Program-made: the position numbers and the translations under genes | The notes under the pieces: model-generated | What the model was told of the DNA's origin: nothing | Databases searched by the model: none | The model's input: only the letters and a program-made list of their open reading frames with translations | Shown here: one piece after another, positions 35,631 through 43,353 of the stretch | Layout: the number at the start of each line of letters is the position of its first letter | Numbering within the stretch: position 1 is the first letter of the stretch | NCBI GenBank assembly: GCA_040756655.1 | Contig: JBFLYN010000022.1 | Location: 1 to 54,965, forward strand | Direction: 5' to 3' | Length of the DNA: 54,965 nucleotides | Source of the DNA: JBFLYN01 sp040756655 | GTDB lineage: Bacteria > Bacillota > Sulfobacillia > UBA8153

Positions 35631-36002
35631 TTGTCAAAGAAGCTGTATCGCTCCAAGCGCCACCGGGTACTGGGCGGTGTCTGTGGGGGCCTGGCCGAGT
35701 ACCTGCAGGTGGACGTGGTCCTCATAAGGGCGGTCTGGGTCCTGGTGGGACTGGTCGGTCACGGCATCATTGCCTACATCCTAGCCTGGGTGATCATGCC
35801 TGAAGGGTCAGAATCGGCCGAAGCAACAACCAGTGGGGGCTCGCCCAGGGGCATCGGCTACGTGCTCATCGGCCTCGGGGCCTACTTTCTATTGCGCCGG
35901 TACCTGCCGGTGGTGGTGTGGCCGTGGCGCACGGCTCTTACCAACTGGTGGCCGCTGTTGCTGGTGGGTTTGGGCCTACTCCTGCTCTCGCGGCGGGACT
36001 AA
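35631..36002 (+). CDS. PspC-domain membrane protein
   Basis: A 123-residue protein. The PspC domain is textbook: LYRSKRHRVLGGVCGGLAEY, LQVDVVLIRAVWVLVGLVGH, IIAYILAWVIMPEG. Two further helices follow (GYVLIGLGAYFLLRRYLPVV and WWPLLLVGLGLLLLSRR). PspC proteins sense or answer membrane stress. TTG 35631 has GGAGGG nine bases upstream; TTG 35610 overlaps that site. It is alone on this strand and ends at a terminator shared with the next gene. Confidence 0.88.
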   Translation: MSKKLYRSKRHRVLGGVCGGLAEYLQVDVVLIRAVWVLVGLVGHGIIAYILAWVIMPEGSESAEATTSGGSPRGIGYVLIGLGAYFLLRRYLPVVVWPWRTALTNWWPLLLVGLGLLLLSRRD

Positions 36003-36028
36003 CGCTGGCTTGATGGGAAGCCCCGGCG

Positions 36029-36054
36029 CGGCAGGCGCCATTGCGAGCCTGCCG
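36029..36054. terminator. Hairpin between convergent genes
   Basis: CGGCAGGC (36029-36036) pairs with GCCTGCCG (36047-36054) around a ten-base loop, between the PspC gene and the convergent exported-protein gene. No T-tract. Confidence 0.45.
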
Positions 36055-36061
36055 GGACCGA

Positions 36062-36427
36062 CTACCTTGACACCAGGATGAAACGGGCGTCGACCTGCGC
36101 CGGGCAGGATTTCCTGACGGCGCCATGGTACCATAGCTGGATCTCCTGTCCCACTTCCAGGTCGCGGGTCTGGATAGACTGGAGGCCCCCGTTGACCAGG
36201 AGAATGGCCTGGGTCTTGAGCTCCAGTGTCACCCAGGTGAGCCCGAACCCAACACCATCGACCAGCACCCGCAAGCCCTGGGAACTACTGATCTCCACTA
36301 TCACACCGATCTCATCGGGTGGCCCGCCGGGGAGTTCCACCCGTCCAGGCAGTACGCCATTGACCACTAGCCCCAAGACTGCCAGGGCCAGGCCTCCCAA
36401 CAACATGGGCCGGCTCAAGCTTCCCAC
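36062..36427 (-). CDS. Small exported protein with OB-like domain (DUF3221-like)
   Basis: A 121-residue protein with an N-terminal hydrophobic segment (PMLLGGLALAVLGLVVNGVL), likely a signal anchor, then a beta-rich domain: DEIGVIVEISSSQGLRVLVD, WVTLELKTQAILLV, LEVGQEIQLWYHGAVRKSCP, QVDARFILV. The strand order and the ending pattern V-G-x-x-I-x-L-W...G-x-V..S-x-P-x-Q resemble DUF3221/YobA-like proteins of Bacillota. GTG 36427 is the likely start with AGGCGG upstream. It is divergent from the MFS gene. Confidence 0.55.
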   Translation of the reverse strand: MGSLSRPMLLGGLALAVLGLVVNGVLPGRVELPGGPPDEIGVIVEISSSQGLRVLVDGVGFGLTWVTLELKTQAILLVNGGLQSIQTRDLEVGQEIQLWYHGAVRKSCPAQVDARFILVSR

Positions 36428-36595
36428 GTCCGCCTGGCCAGTGGACGAATGGTCCTGCTGGCCGGTTTCGTCGTGCCTGGTGACAAAGAAAGCTGTCTCC
36501 CCCTAGGGGTCTTTCTGGTGCTTGCGCTCCAGTGCCTGCTCCTATACACTAGAATAGGTCTGGTGAGGTACCCTGGGCAGCGGGAGCGTAACAGT

Positions 36596-37912
36596 ATGTG
36601 GAGCCCCCGAAGAGGGCTGGCTATCGGCGATTACATAGCCGACCCGGGTATGAGGCGGAACGCTCGCAACAGTCTCATCGACGGGTCGTTCTACTCAGTC
36701 ATGCTCGGGCTGACCATGCCCTTCATGGGTGTGTACGCCATCCGTCTAGGTGGCAACGATTACGCTGTCGGTCTCCTCACATCCATGCCGGCCCTGGTGG
36801 CCATGCTCTCCCAGGTCCCGGCTGCCGTAATCGTGAACATGTATCCCAGCCGGCTGACGGTTACCCTCAGGTACGCCATGGCGCACCGGCTTTTCTACCT
36901 CCCTATGGCCTTTATCGTCTTCTTGCCCGCAGAGCTCCCGTGGAGGGCCATGCTGCTGGTAGCCGTGTTCTCGGTGGCCAATTTCCCGGCCACCGTGTGC
37001 GGGGTGGGGTGGACTACCCTCATGGGGGAGATGTTCCCGCCCCAGCTGCGTGGCCGGGTGTTTGGCGAACGCAACATGCTGTTGGCCCTGGTGGGCCTAC
37101 TGGCCACGGCAGCGGCCGGCCCCTTGCTTGACCATGTGCCCTTTCCCGCCAACTATTTCCTGCTGTTTTCCACGTCTTTTGCCTGTCTTATGGTGTCTTG
37201 GACGTACCTGTCCAGGCTGCAGGAAGGTGAGCCCACACCCGGGCGGTCTTTGGCCAGCCGGTGGCACCCGCGGGAGATGGCGCTCCTGGTCATAGAGACC
37301 CTCAAGACCCGGGAGTTTGCCACATTCACTGCGGCGGCTTTCGTGTTCCACCTGGGGCTCCAGCTGCCCGCGGCCCTGTTTACTCTCTTGTTTGTCAATA
37401 CCCTGCAGCTTTCCACCAGCTGGGTGGGGGGCTTTTCGGTGATCTCGGGCATCTTCTCAGTGCTCACCTTCAGGCGCTGGGGGAGAGTGGCTGACTCACG
37501 GGGCAATCGTTACGCCTTGGTCCTCTCCACCCTCGCTTTCGTGCCGCTTCCGGTGCTGTACGGTTTTGTGCGCTCGCCATGGCCCATCATACCGCTCATG
37601 GCCGCGGCCGGAGTGGCCGGGGCCGGTTTCGGGCTGGTCCTGTTCAATGCCCTCCTTGAGCACAGCCCGACCGGGAAGCGGGAGGATTACGTGGCGGTGT
37701 TCAACACGCTCATGGGTCTGACCGGTTTTCTCATGCCCGTGGCCGGGGTGGCCCTTTACCACCGTTTTGGGTTCCTTGTGGTGTTTGCCTTATCGTCGCT
37801 GGTGAGGGTGGTGGGTGCCTGGATGTTCTTACGCGCGGGTGGGGCCCAGCGCCAGCCTGTGCAGGCAGGATGCTCAGGCCGGCGGGCTCCTAGCCCTAGT
37901 TTACCGAGTTAG
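36596..37912 (+). CDS. Major facilitator superfamily transporter
   Basis: A 438-residue protein with twelve predicted membrane helices. The N-terminus (RRNARNSLIDGSFYSVMLGL then TMPFMGVYAIRLGGNDYAVG) and a cytoplasmic loop (LMGEMFPPQLRGRVFGERNM) are typical of MFS permeases related to drug or sugar-type exporters. The substrate is unknown. ATG 36596 is chosen with GGGAG upstream; the frame extends back to 36449, but those residues lack an appropriate ribosome site and overlap the divergent gene's upstream region. Confidence 0.85.
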   Translation: MWSPRRGLAIGDYIADPGMRRNARNSLIDGSFYSVMLGLTMPFMGVYAIRLGGNDYAVGLLTSMPALVAMLSQVPAAVIVNMYPSRLTVTLRYAMAHRLFYLPMAFIVFLPAELPWRAMLLVAVFSVANFPATVCGVGWTTLMGEMFPPQLRGRVFGERNMLLALVGLLATAAAGPLLDHVPFPANYFLLFSTSFACLMVSWTYLSRLQEGEPTPGRSLASRWHPREMALLVIETLKTREFATFTAAAFVFHLGLQLPAALFTLLFVNTLQLSTSWVGGFSVISGIFSVLTFRRWGRVADSRGNRYALVLSTLAFVPLPVLYGFVRSPWPIIPLMAAAGVAGAGFGLVLFNALLEHSPTGKREDYVAVFNTLMGLTGFLMPVAGVALYHRFGFLVVFALSSLVRVVGAWMFLRAGGAQRQPVQAGCSGRRAPSPSLPS

Positions 37913-38143
37913 ACTCTCATGCCATGGGTGGCACCACAGGGCATGAAAAATGGGCTCCGATGTAGAACACTCCTGCCAATACACAGCGGGTGACGAGATC
38001 GGGCTTACTTGGTGCAATCAAGCCCGAGAGTTAGACGGATCCCGGCGGTCTGAGCACCACAGTCTGTCGCCGCCTGTTCTTGGGCGAGCACGTAGGGTAG
38101 ATTTCCAGCACGGACCGCCGCTCCCGCTGGATTCAAAACAGGA

Positions 38144-38356
38144 GTGAGAGCGGTGCAGGTAGTTTACGAGCGGTGTTGTGGGTTGGATGTACACAAACGG
38201 TCGCTGACGGCTTGTGTGATCACCCCGGCGGGCTGGTCCACCCGGTCTTTCGGTACCATGACCGCGGATTTGCTGGCGCTGGCTGACTGGTTAGAGGAGG
38301 AGCAGGTTACCCATGTGGCGATGGAGGCCACCGGGGTATATTGGAAACCGGTCTAG
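38144..38356 (+). pseudogene. IS110-family transposase, N-terminal fragment ending in TAG
   Basis: Codes for CCGLDVHKRSLTACVITPAG then THVAMEATGVYWKPV, the Asp and Glu motifs of the DEDD domain of IS110 transposases. A TAG at 38354-38356 replaces the tyrosine normally found in YWKPVYNLLE. The next codons (NLLE) still fit IS110, then the frame continues directly into an IS1634 C-terminus. Confidence 0.8.
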
Positions 38357-39181
38357 AACCTCTTGGAGAGGACGTACCGCTGCTTGGTGGTGCATTCGTC
38401 CAAACTGGACGGCCGCAAGGCCAAGGCCATTGACCGCCAGGTCGCCCAGGAGCAAGTCCGCCTGGAGGCGGCGGGCCAGCGTTTGGCAGCCCGGGAATTT
38501 GCCAGTGCGCCCGAGGCCCACGCGGCCTGGTCAGCCTTCTGCCGCGAGTACGGCCAGGGAAACTTCCGCCTGGACTATGAGCTGGTGACCCAAACCCGGC
38601 CCGAGAAACGTACCACGCGAGGACGACCGCCCAAGGACTACACTCCCCCGTGCGAGAGTTTCTTCACCATCCGCCCGCGCTTTAGCCGTGACGAGCAGCG
38701 GATTCAGGAAGAGAAGAAACGGGCCAGCTGCTTTGTGCTCATCACCAACCTTCTGGATGCGCCAGTATGGTCGGACTCGCAAGTGCTGATGGAATATAAG
38801 CAACAGACCGTGGTCGAACAGCACTTTGCCTTTATCAAGGACCCCAAGGTCGTGGGCCCGGTCTATCTCAAAAAGCCCGAACGGGTGCAGGCCCTGGCCT
38901 ACGTCTTCCTGCTGGCGCTCCTGGTGTATAGCCTCATGCAGCGCCGGGTCCGCCGGGCACTCCAACACGAAAGCGAGCCGCTGGAAATCGCGGGTAAGCT
39001 CAAAACCTTGGCGCCCACCGGGCGCCGGATGCTCGAGCTATTCGAAGTCATGCCGGTCATCCGGTACGAGAACGGCAAGCGTAGTTTTCCTAGCAATAAG
39101 CGGGTTCCCGAACGTGCCCTGCGGCTGCTGGGGTTCAGTCCAGACATCTACTTGCGCTGGAAGTTCCACGAATGGTCGTAG
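38357..39181 (+). pseudogene. IS1634-family transposase, C-terminal fragment
   Basis: From about 38366 the protein is IS1634-like: CLVVHSSKLDGRKAKAIDRQ, YKQQTVVEQHFAFIKDPKVV (final acidic residue), YLKKPERVQALAYVFLLALL, ending RLLGFSPDIYLRWKFHEWS. The catalytic N-terminal half is missing. It is in the same reading frame as the IS110 fragment, with only the TAG between, so the junction joins two unrelated elements in frame. Confidence 0.78.
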
Positions 39182-39643
39182 GCCGTGCCAGGAAATTCAC
39201 CCGGACAATGCGTCCGAGGGATGTTATCGGTCCTGTTGACGGTTGTCCTACTTGTAGTCGCCTTGGCCATCGTGGTCCCGGCCCAGGGAGCCAGCATGAA
39301 CTACGCCTAAGCTTGGGAGACGTTGGGCGGTGCGAAGTGGAACGGCTATGTTCAGATCTAGGTCTCGTACCTCGATAATGGCCGGAATGCAAAGCGGGTA
39401 CCACCGGTTCACACGAGAGGTTGGCCCTCCACTTGATACTGGCCGTCCCTACACGTCACAGGCGACCTCAAAAAATGACAGTACTATCCGGTCTCGACAG
39501 GATTCTGTCTGGGATTCTCCACTATGGGGGTGACAAGTACACCACCAGGTATTTTTACGGCTTCCTGTGGTTCTCAGGTCTGACCTGCAGCCGAAGGTTG
39601 TCGGCTTCGTTGGCGTGGGTCTCGCGGTGAGGGGGGCAGTGGC
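39182..39643 (+). pseudogene. Leader peptide and decayed mature region of a bacteriocin-like precursor
   Basis: ATG 39221 opens a 29-codon frame (to TAA 39308-39310) that is a near-perfect signal peptide: MLSVLLTVVLLVVALAIVVP then AQGASMNYA. GTG 39185 would add 12 residues. Reading on past the TAA in the same frame gives AWETLGGAKWNGYVQI, TAG, VSYLDNGRNAKRVPPVHTRG, TGA. The GGxxW and S-Y-x-x-N-x-R-N pattern is reminiscent of lactococcin-972-type precursors, whose genes sit upstream of this kind of permease and ABC ATPase. The in-frame stops imply a dead precursor. The family assignment is tentative. Confidence 0.35.
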
Positions 39644-40639
39644 GTGTTGGTAAATCAGCGGCTGTTGATGAATTTTAGGCTTGCGCATAGTAGCCTCTTT
39701 CTCGGGATTCTGACGGCATTCATGGTGTGGTCCCTCCAGTGGGCGCTGGAATCCCGCAAGGAAGCAACCTTCGACATGCCGGGTGACGTCACCGTGCTTC
39801 GGATGTTCGAGGGCCCGCAGATGGTTGCGGCGACCGATGCGGCGTCGGCTCAAGAGGAGTTAAAGGCGTACCTTCGCGACCGGTCGCTCGCACTGATCGT
39901 CTCCTCCTACGGAGATGGTCGCCCTGAGATGCTCGTTTACGACCCCCATGGCTTGCTCGCGTGGTTTCCCCGAGCTACCCCCGAGGATCTCCGCTCTGCG
40001 ATGAGTGGTGCCTACCTTTTTAAAGGCACGTACTCGGAGCGCCGATGGTCGGAGTTCACGCTCCCCCTTTTGCCGAAGGGGGTCGTGGTGGAGGGGGTGA
40101 TCTCGGCACCACGTGGTGCTGGTGACCTTCAATACGCAAGGCGCATCGGACGGGATTCGCTGCCGCCCGGAAACTACACGATCAATACGATTGACCCGAC
40201 TCAAGTGCGACACATCCTTGATCTTCTGCATCGAATGGGGCTTGCCGCACAGGGGGCGCAAAGGATTCCGCTGGTTGAGCACTTAATTCTTAACCCATTG
40301 TTGGTTGTCACTGTGCTCTTTCTGGTGCTGGGTCACGTCTGTGCCGTGCTATACTGGTCACTCTACCTCCGTGGACGTGCTCACGAGTTCGGCGTTCGGA
40401 GTCGCCACGGCGCCCAACCCTTGGGACTTGTTCGGGAGAACCTGGTGGGTGGGCTGCCCGGCTTGGTGGCAGGTGGTGTCGTGGGTGTGATCCTCTCGGG
40501 GCTGCTGGTTGCAGCGATCGGTCACGTCCCGCTCACGCCAGGCAACTTCCAGACACTTGCTGGCGCCGGGGTCCTCACAGTCGTCGCTGCCACAGTGACG
40601 TGGTCAATGACCCTTTATGTTGTTATCCGATCGCGTTAG
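39644..40639 (+). CDS. FtsX-like / bacteriocin-associated membrane protein
   Basis: A 331-residue membrane protein: one N-terminal helix (LFLGILTAFMVWSLQWALES), an external domain of about 200 residues, and three C-terminal helices (LNPLLVVTVLFLVLGHVCAV, GLVAGGVVGVILSGLLVAAI, GAGVLTVVAATVTWSMTLYV). This is the half of a MacB/FtsX-type permease, and the charged YLRGRAHEFGVRSRHGAQPL loop resembles bacteriocin-associated (TIGR01654-type) immunity proteins. GTG 39644 follows a GGGGGG ribosome site. A second, similar gene starts ten bases downstream. Codon use differs from neighbours, favouring CG-ending codons and looking actinobacterial. Confidence 0.65.
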   Translation: MLVNQRLLMNFRLAHSSLFLGILTAFMVWSLQWALESRKEATFDMPGDVTVLRMFEGPQMVAATDAASAQEELKAYLRDRSLALIVSSYGDGRPEMLVYDPHGLLAWFPRATPEDLRSAMSGAYLFKGTYSERRWSEFTLPLLPKGVVVEGVISAPRGAGDLQYARRIGRDSLPPGNYTINTIDPTQVRHILDLLHRMGLAAQGAQRIPLVEHLILNPLLVVTVLFLVLGHVCAVLYWSLYLRGRAHEFGVRSRHGAQPLGLVRENLVGGLPGLVAGGVVGVILSGLLVAAIGHVPLTPGNFQTLAGAGVLTVVAATVTWSMTLYVVIRSR

Positions 40640-40649
40640 GAGGTGAACC

Positions 40650-41802
40650 TTGTTGCGTGAAGTGTGGGACGGTTTTGTCATGGCGCTCCGGCGTTGGCCC
40701 ACAATGCTTGCGCTCGCCGGAATGATTGCTGTCGCCTGCGTGGTTCTGTCGGTCGCCCTGGGTGATGTGCTGTCCCAGGTAGCCGTACTCAAGGGAGCCA
40801 AGCAGCTCCGTGAACGTCACGCGGTAACCTTCACTCCGTACTACCCGCACGCAGAAGTGAGCAGCGTCGGTGAGGATACTCCAATAACCCCAACTTGCCG
40901 CCCTAAGGGCGGCCCCGCACGCAGAAGTGAGCAGCGTCGGTGAGGATACCGTTCAGTACTTGGTGGACATGATCGATCGGCAGGAGGCCTACACCGCGAT
41001 CGTGTACAACATGGGTATCGACGACCCAGATTTCGCCGGCGGGTATACTCCCTTGGTTCTGTTTGGAGACATTCTCCCAGACTTGTTCCCGGATCTCCAG
41101 CTGTGTGACCCTGCGCCGTGTGCAATGCGCGGCGCGAAATTGGCAGGTCAGAACATCGATTCGGTAAGTCTCGCAGGAGAAAGTATCCCTGTGGTTAAAA
41201 CGTTGCCGGAGGGGGCCACCTTCTTTGATGTAAATGCCTCTGGCTTGCCTCTGGATCACCGCATCCTCATCCGTGCGCCAGCCAGAATGCTTCCCTTACT
41301 CCATCCGATCGAGCGAGAGGAGGCGTTGCATCGTGCGGTCATGTTTGCCCCAGCCGACGAGGTGGTGGACGCGTACGTGTCTGGGTCTGCGCAGGGGGGG
41401 CTGTTTCTAGTCCCCCATGACGTGGCCATCGAACAGCCGCAAAGGTTCCGCGAGATCATGATGACTTCTGCCATGTATGTCGTCGGCATGCTGGGATTTC
41501 TCGCGCTGGTCCTCACTGCTTTCGTGTCATCCGCTCGTTTGACCATACGTCAAGAGATTCGAACGTTCAAGATCCGAGAAATGTACGGTGCCACGGCAAT
41601 GCATGTCAGCCTCCGGATCGGCAGTTTCTTGGCTGCCGTTGTCCTAGTGCTACCTGTCGCCTTGCTCTCTCTCCTCGTGGTGATTGGCGAACCCGTTGCG
41701 ACTGGGGCGGTTTGGGTCATGTTGGCGGTCGTTGTCAGTTTCGTTTTCTTGTGGTTCACATCAGTGCGTGACGTACTTGATCAAGATCAGATAGGAAGAT
41801 GA
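40650..41802 (+). pseudogene. Second permease of the export/immunity locus, frameshifted by a 70-bp duplication
   Basis: TTG 40650 with AGGAGGTG upstream opens the frame (LREVWDGFVMALRRWPTMLA). It runs to YYPHAEVSSVGEDT and then leaves the family, stopping at 40943. The rest (VSSVGEDTVQYLVDMIDRQE to VLDQDQIGR, three C-terminal helices such as MYVVGMLGFLALVLTAFV) is open in another frame to the TGA at 41800. An exact 36-bp repeat (40844-40879 and 40914-40949) with 34 nt between explains it: deleting 70 nt rejoins the frames precisely. The complete protein would be about 360 residues with the same N-helix, outer domain and three-helix plan as its neighbour. Confidence 0.75.
40844..40949 (+). 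repeat. 36-bp direct repeat flanking a 34-nt hairpin insert
   Basis: Exact copies (beginning CCCGCACGCAGAAGTGAGCA) at 40844-40879 and 40914-40949. The insert (40880-40913) ends with a perfect hairpin, GCCGCCC-TAA-GGGCGGC (40897-40913), that abuts the second copy. Net +70 nt, a +1 shift. The plan is the same as at 4752-4842. Confidence 0.92.
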
Positions 41803-42761
41803 GCATGAAAGTGGTCCTGGAGTCTCGCAACGTGTCAAAGGTTTACGCGAGTGGTCGTACTCAGGTCATGGCCGTGCGCAACGTTTCCTTGAGTATCGTC
41901 GCGGGTGAGGCTGTTGCCCTGATGGGGCCGTCAGGGAGCGGAAAATCGACGTTGTTGAGTGTGTCGGGTTTGCTCAGTCGGCCGACTGAGGGCAGCGTGC
42001 TCATCCATGGAGCAGAAGTGGGGGGCAGTGAGCGTCGCCGTGCTCAGCTACGTAATGAGTTCTTTGGGTATGTGCATCAGGACTTCGCGATAATTGAGAA
42101 CGAGACCGTCGAGCGAAACGTCAGGATTCCGCTCGAGTATGCGAAGTCCAGGCCTGGTCGGCAGGAGAGTCGGTCGAGGACTCGGATGGTGCTGGACCAG
42201 GTCGGTCTTGGTTGGGCACTGAAGAAGAATGCATCGCAACTGTCGATGGGCGAGCGACAGCGTGTCGCCATCGCTCGGGCACTGGTGAATGATCCAGTCG
42301 TTGTGCTCGCCGATGAGCCGACAGCGGCCCTCGACGGAGTGACCGCCCAAGAGGTTATGACCCTGATTCTCTCCGTCAAGGAGCGGGGGGCATCGGTGCT
42401 CGTCGCGACGCACGATGATCGGGTGGCGAAGCGGTGTGACCGTATCGTGCGTATGGTCGACGGTTGCCTCGTAACCAGCGATGATTCGTCGCAGGGGCAC
42501 GCTGTTCTCACCACTATTAAGCTTAACCCTCGGGCGGTGGGGGTTTCTTTTCCAGACGACAAGACGTTTCGGGTCGACCTGGCGGACGGTCGGGCACTGA
42601 TCGTGCCGTTCAACTGGTCGCAACGCCTGTCGCAAGCTACTGCTAAGCAGCGGGCCAACGTGAGGATTGTGGGAGACGGCCGGATTCTGTCCTGGCCGGA
42701 CGTGGATGAGGATATCGACGTGCTTGCACTGCTGAAGGCAGACGAGAAAGAGGTACTGTAA
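41799..42761 (+). CDS. ABC-transporter ATPase with C-terminal DUF2442 domain
   Basis: 320 residues. Residues 1-225 are a MacB/LolD-type ATPase: Walker A GPSGSGKST (43-51), signature LSMGERQ (148-154), Walker B VVLADEP (168-174), switch His205. It should power the two preceding permeases. Residues about 235-313 are a whole DUF2442 domain: TTIKLNPRAVGVSFPDDKTF, RVDLADGRALIVPFNW, ATAKQRANVRIVGDGR, WPDVDEDIDVLALL. DUF2442 is normally a small separate protein, often near DUF4160 in toxin-antitoxin-like pairs. ATG 41799 overlaps the permease TGA; ATG 41805 has better ribosome-site spacing. Confidence 0.85.
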   Translation: MSMKVVLESRNVSKVYASGRTQVMAVRNVSLSIVAGEAVALMGPSGSGKSTLLSVSGLLSRPTEGSVLIHGAEVGGSERRRAQLRNEFFGYVHQDFAIIENETVERNVRIPLEYAKSRPGRQESRSRTRMVLDQVGLGWALKKNASQLSMGERQRVAIARALVNDPVVVLADEPTAALDGVTAQEVMTLILSVKERGASVLVATHDDRVAKRCDRIVRMVDGCLVTSDDSSQGHAVLTTIKLNPRAVGVSFPDDKTFRVDLADGRALIVPFNWSQRLSQATAKQRANVRIVGDGRILSWPDVDEDIDVLALLKADEKEVL

Positions 42762-43353
42762 ATTCTTAATAGGCAGCGCCATTTGCGATCCTTAACAACA
42801 CCTGATGTATAAGCCTTTTTGAGGGGTGGTGAAAGATTTTTGCCCCAGGAAGAGATTGCAAAATGGGGGTTTTGCGCTCCGCGCCGTGCGGGAAGTGAAG
42901 AAGTCACCGCATATAATTTTCTGATAATTGACTACAAATAGTCAATAAAGGCAAAGGTTTCGCATATGTAAACATTTTATTGAAAGCCGACCAGGGTGAG
43001 TACGGTGAAGATTGGACAGATGTAGAGCCTAATTGGGAGTGTCTACCAAACCGGGTTAGGCTCAGGGGTGACTGTGCAAGCAGTCTGCCACCGACTTACT
43101 GGGTAACTCTGGGAGCAAAAGTACAAAAATTTAGTTTAATAGTAACTAGCATGAAACCATGGCCGAATGATTCAAACCCAAAAGGTATTATATCGCCTTG
43201 CGAAGAAAGGCATTGGCAAATTAGCGTAAATACCGCCGTTTAAAACATATGAGTGCCGGAAATAAGGTAATTTAACCTGTAATCGGCCGGGATCCTGAGC
43301 TTTCACCTCTTGGGCCTTGTCATCGTCCTTTGCAGTACCTGGGTTACACCGCA
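42762..43353. other. AT-rich spacer carrying an IS end
   Basis: After the ABC gene the sequence becomes markedly AT-rich (about 42770-43300), unlike the rest of the window. It has no open frame with family-like motifs. The 72-bp IS end lies at 43064-43135. The 3' flank of the peptide-transporter operon begins near 43260. Confidence 0.5.
43064..43135 (+). repeat. IS end, copy 2 of a 72-bp direct repeat
   Basis: Matches 35158-35229 in the same orientation with about three differences. Only the terminal 72 bp remain; the sequence to its left is unrelated to the element. Confidence 0.85.

Noticed and set aside
37917..37946. Hairpin TCATGCC/GGCATGA as terminator of the MFS gene
   Set aside because: The following run is A-rich on the plus strand, so it does not form a plus-strand intrinsic terminator, and no minus-strand gene ends there.
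38354..38356. In-frame TAG as a recoded (pyrrolysine-like) codon
   Set aside because: It replaces a conserved tyrosine in a dead transposase fragment and is followed at once by an unrelated element; a point mutation is enough.
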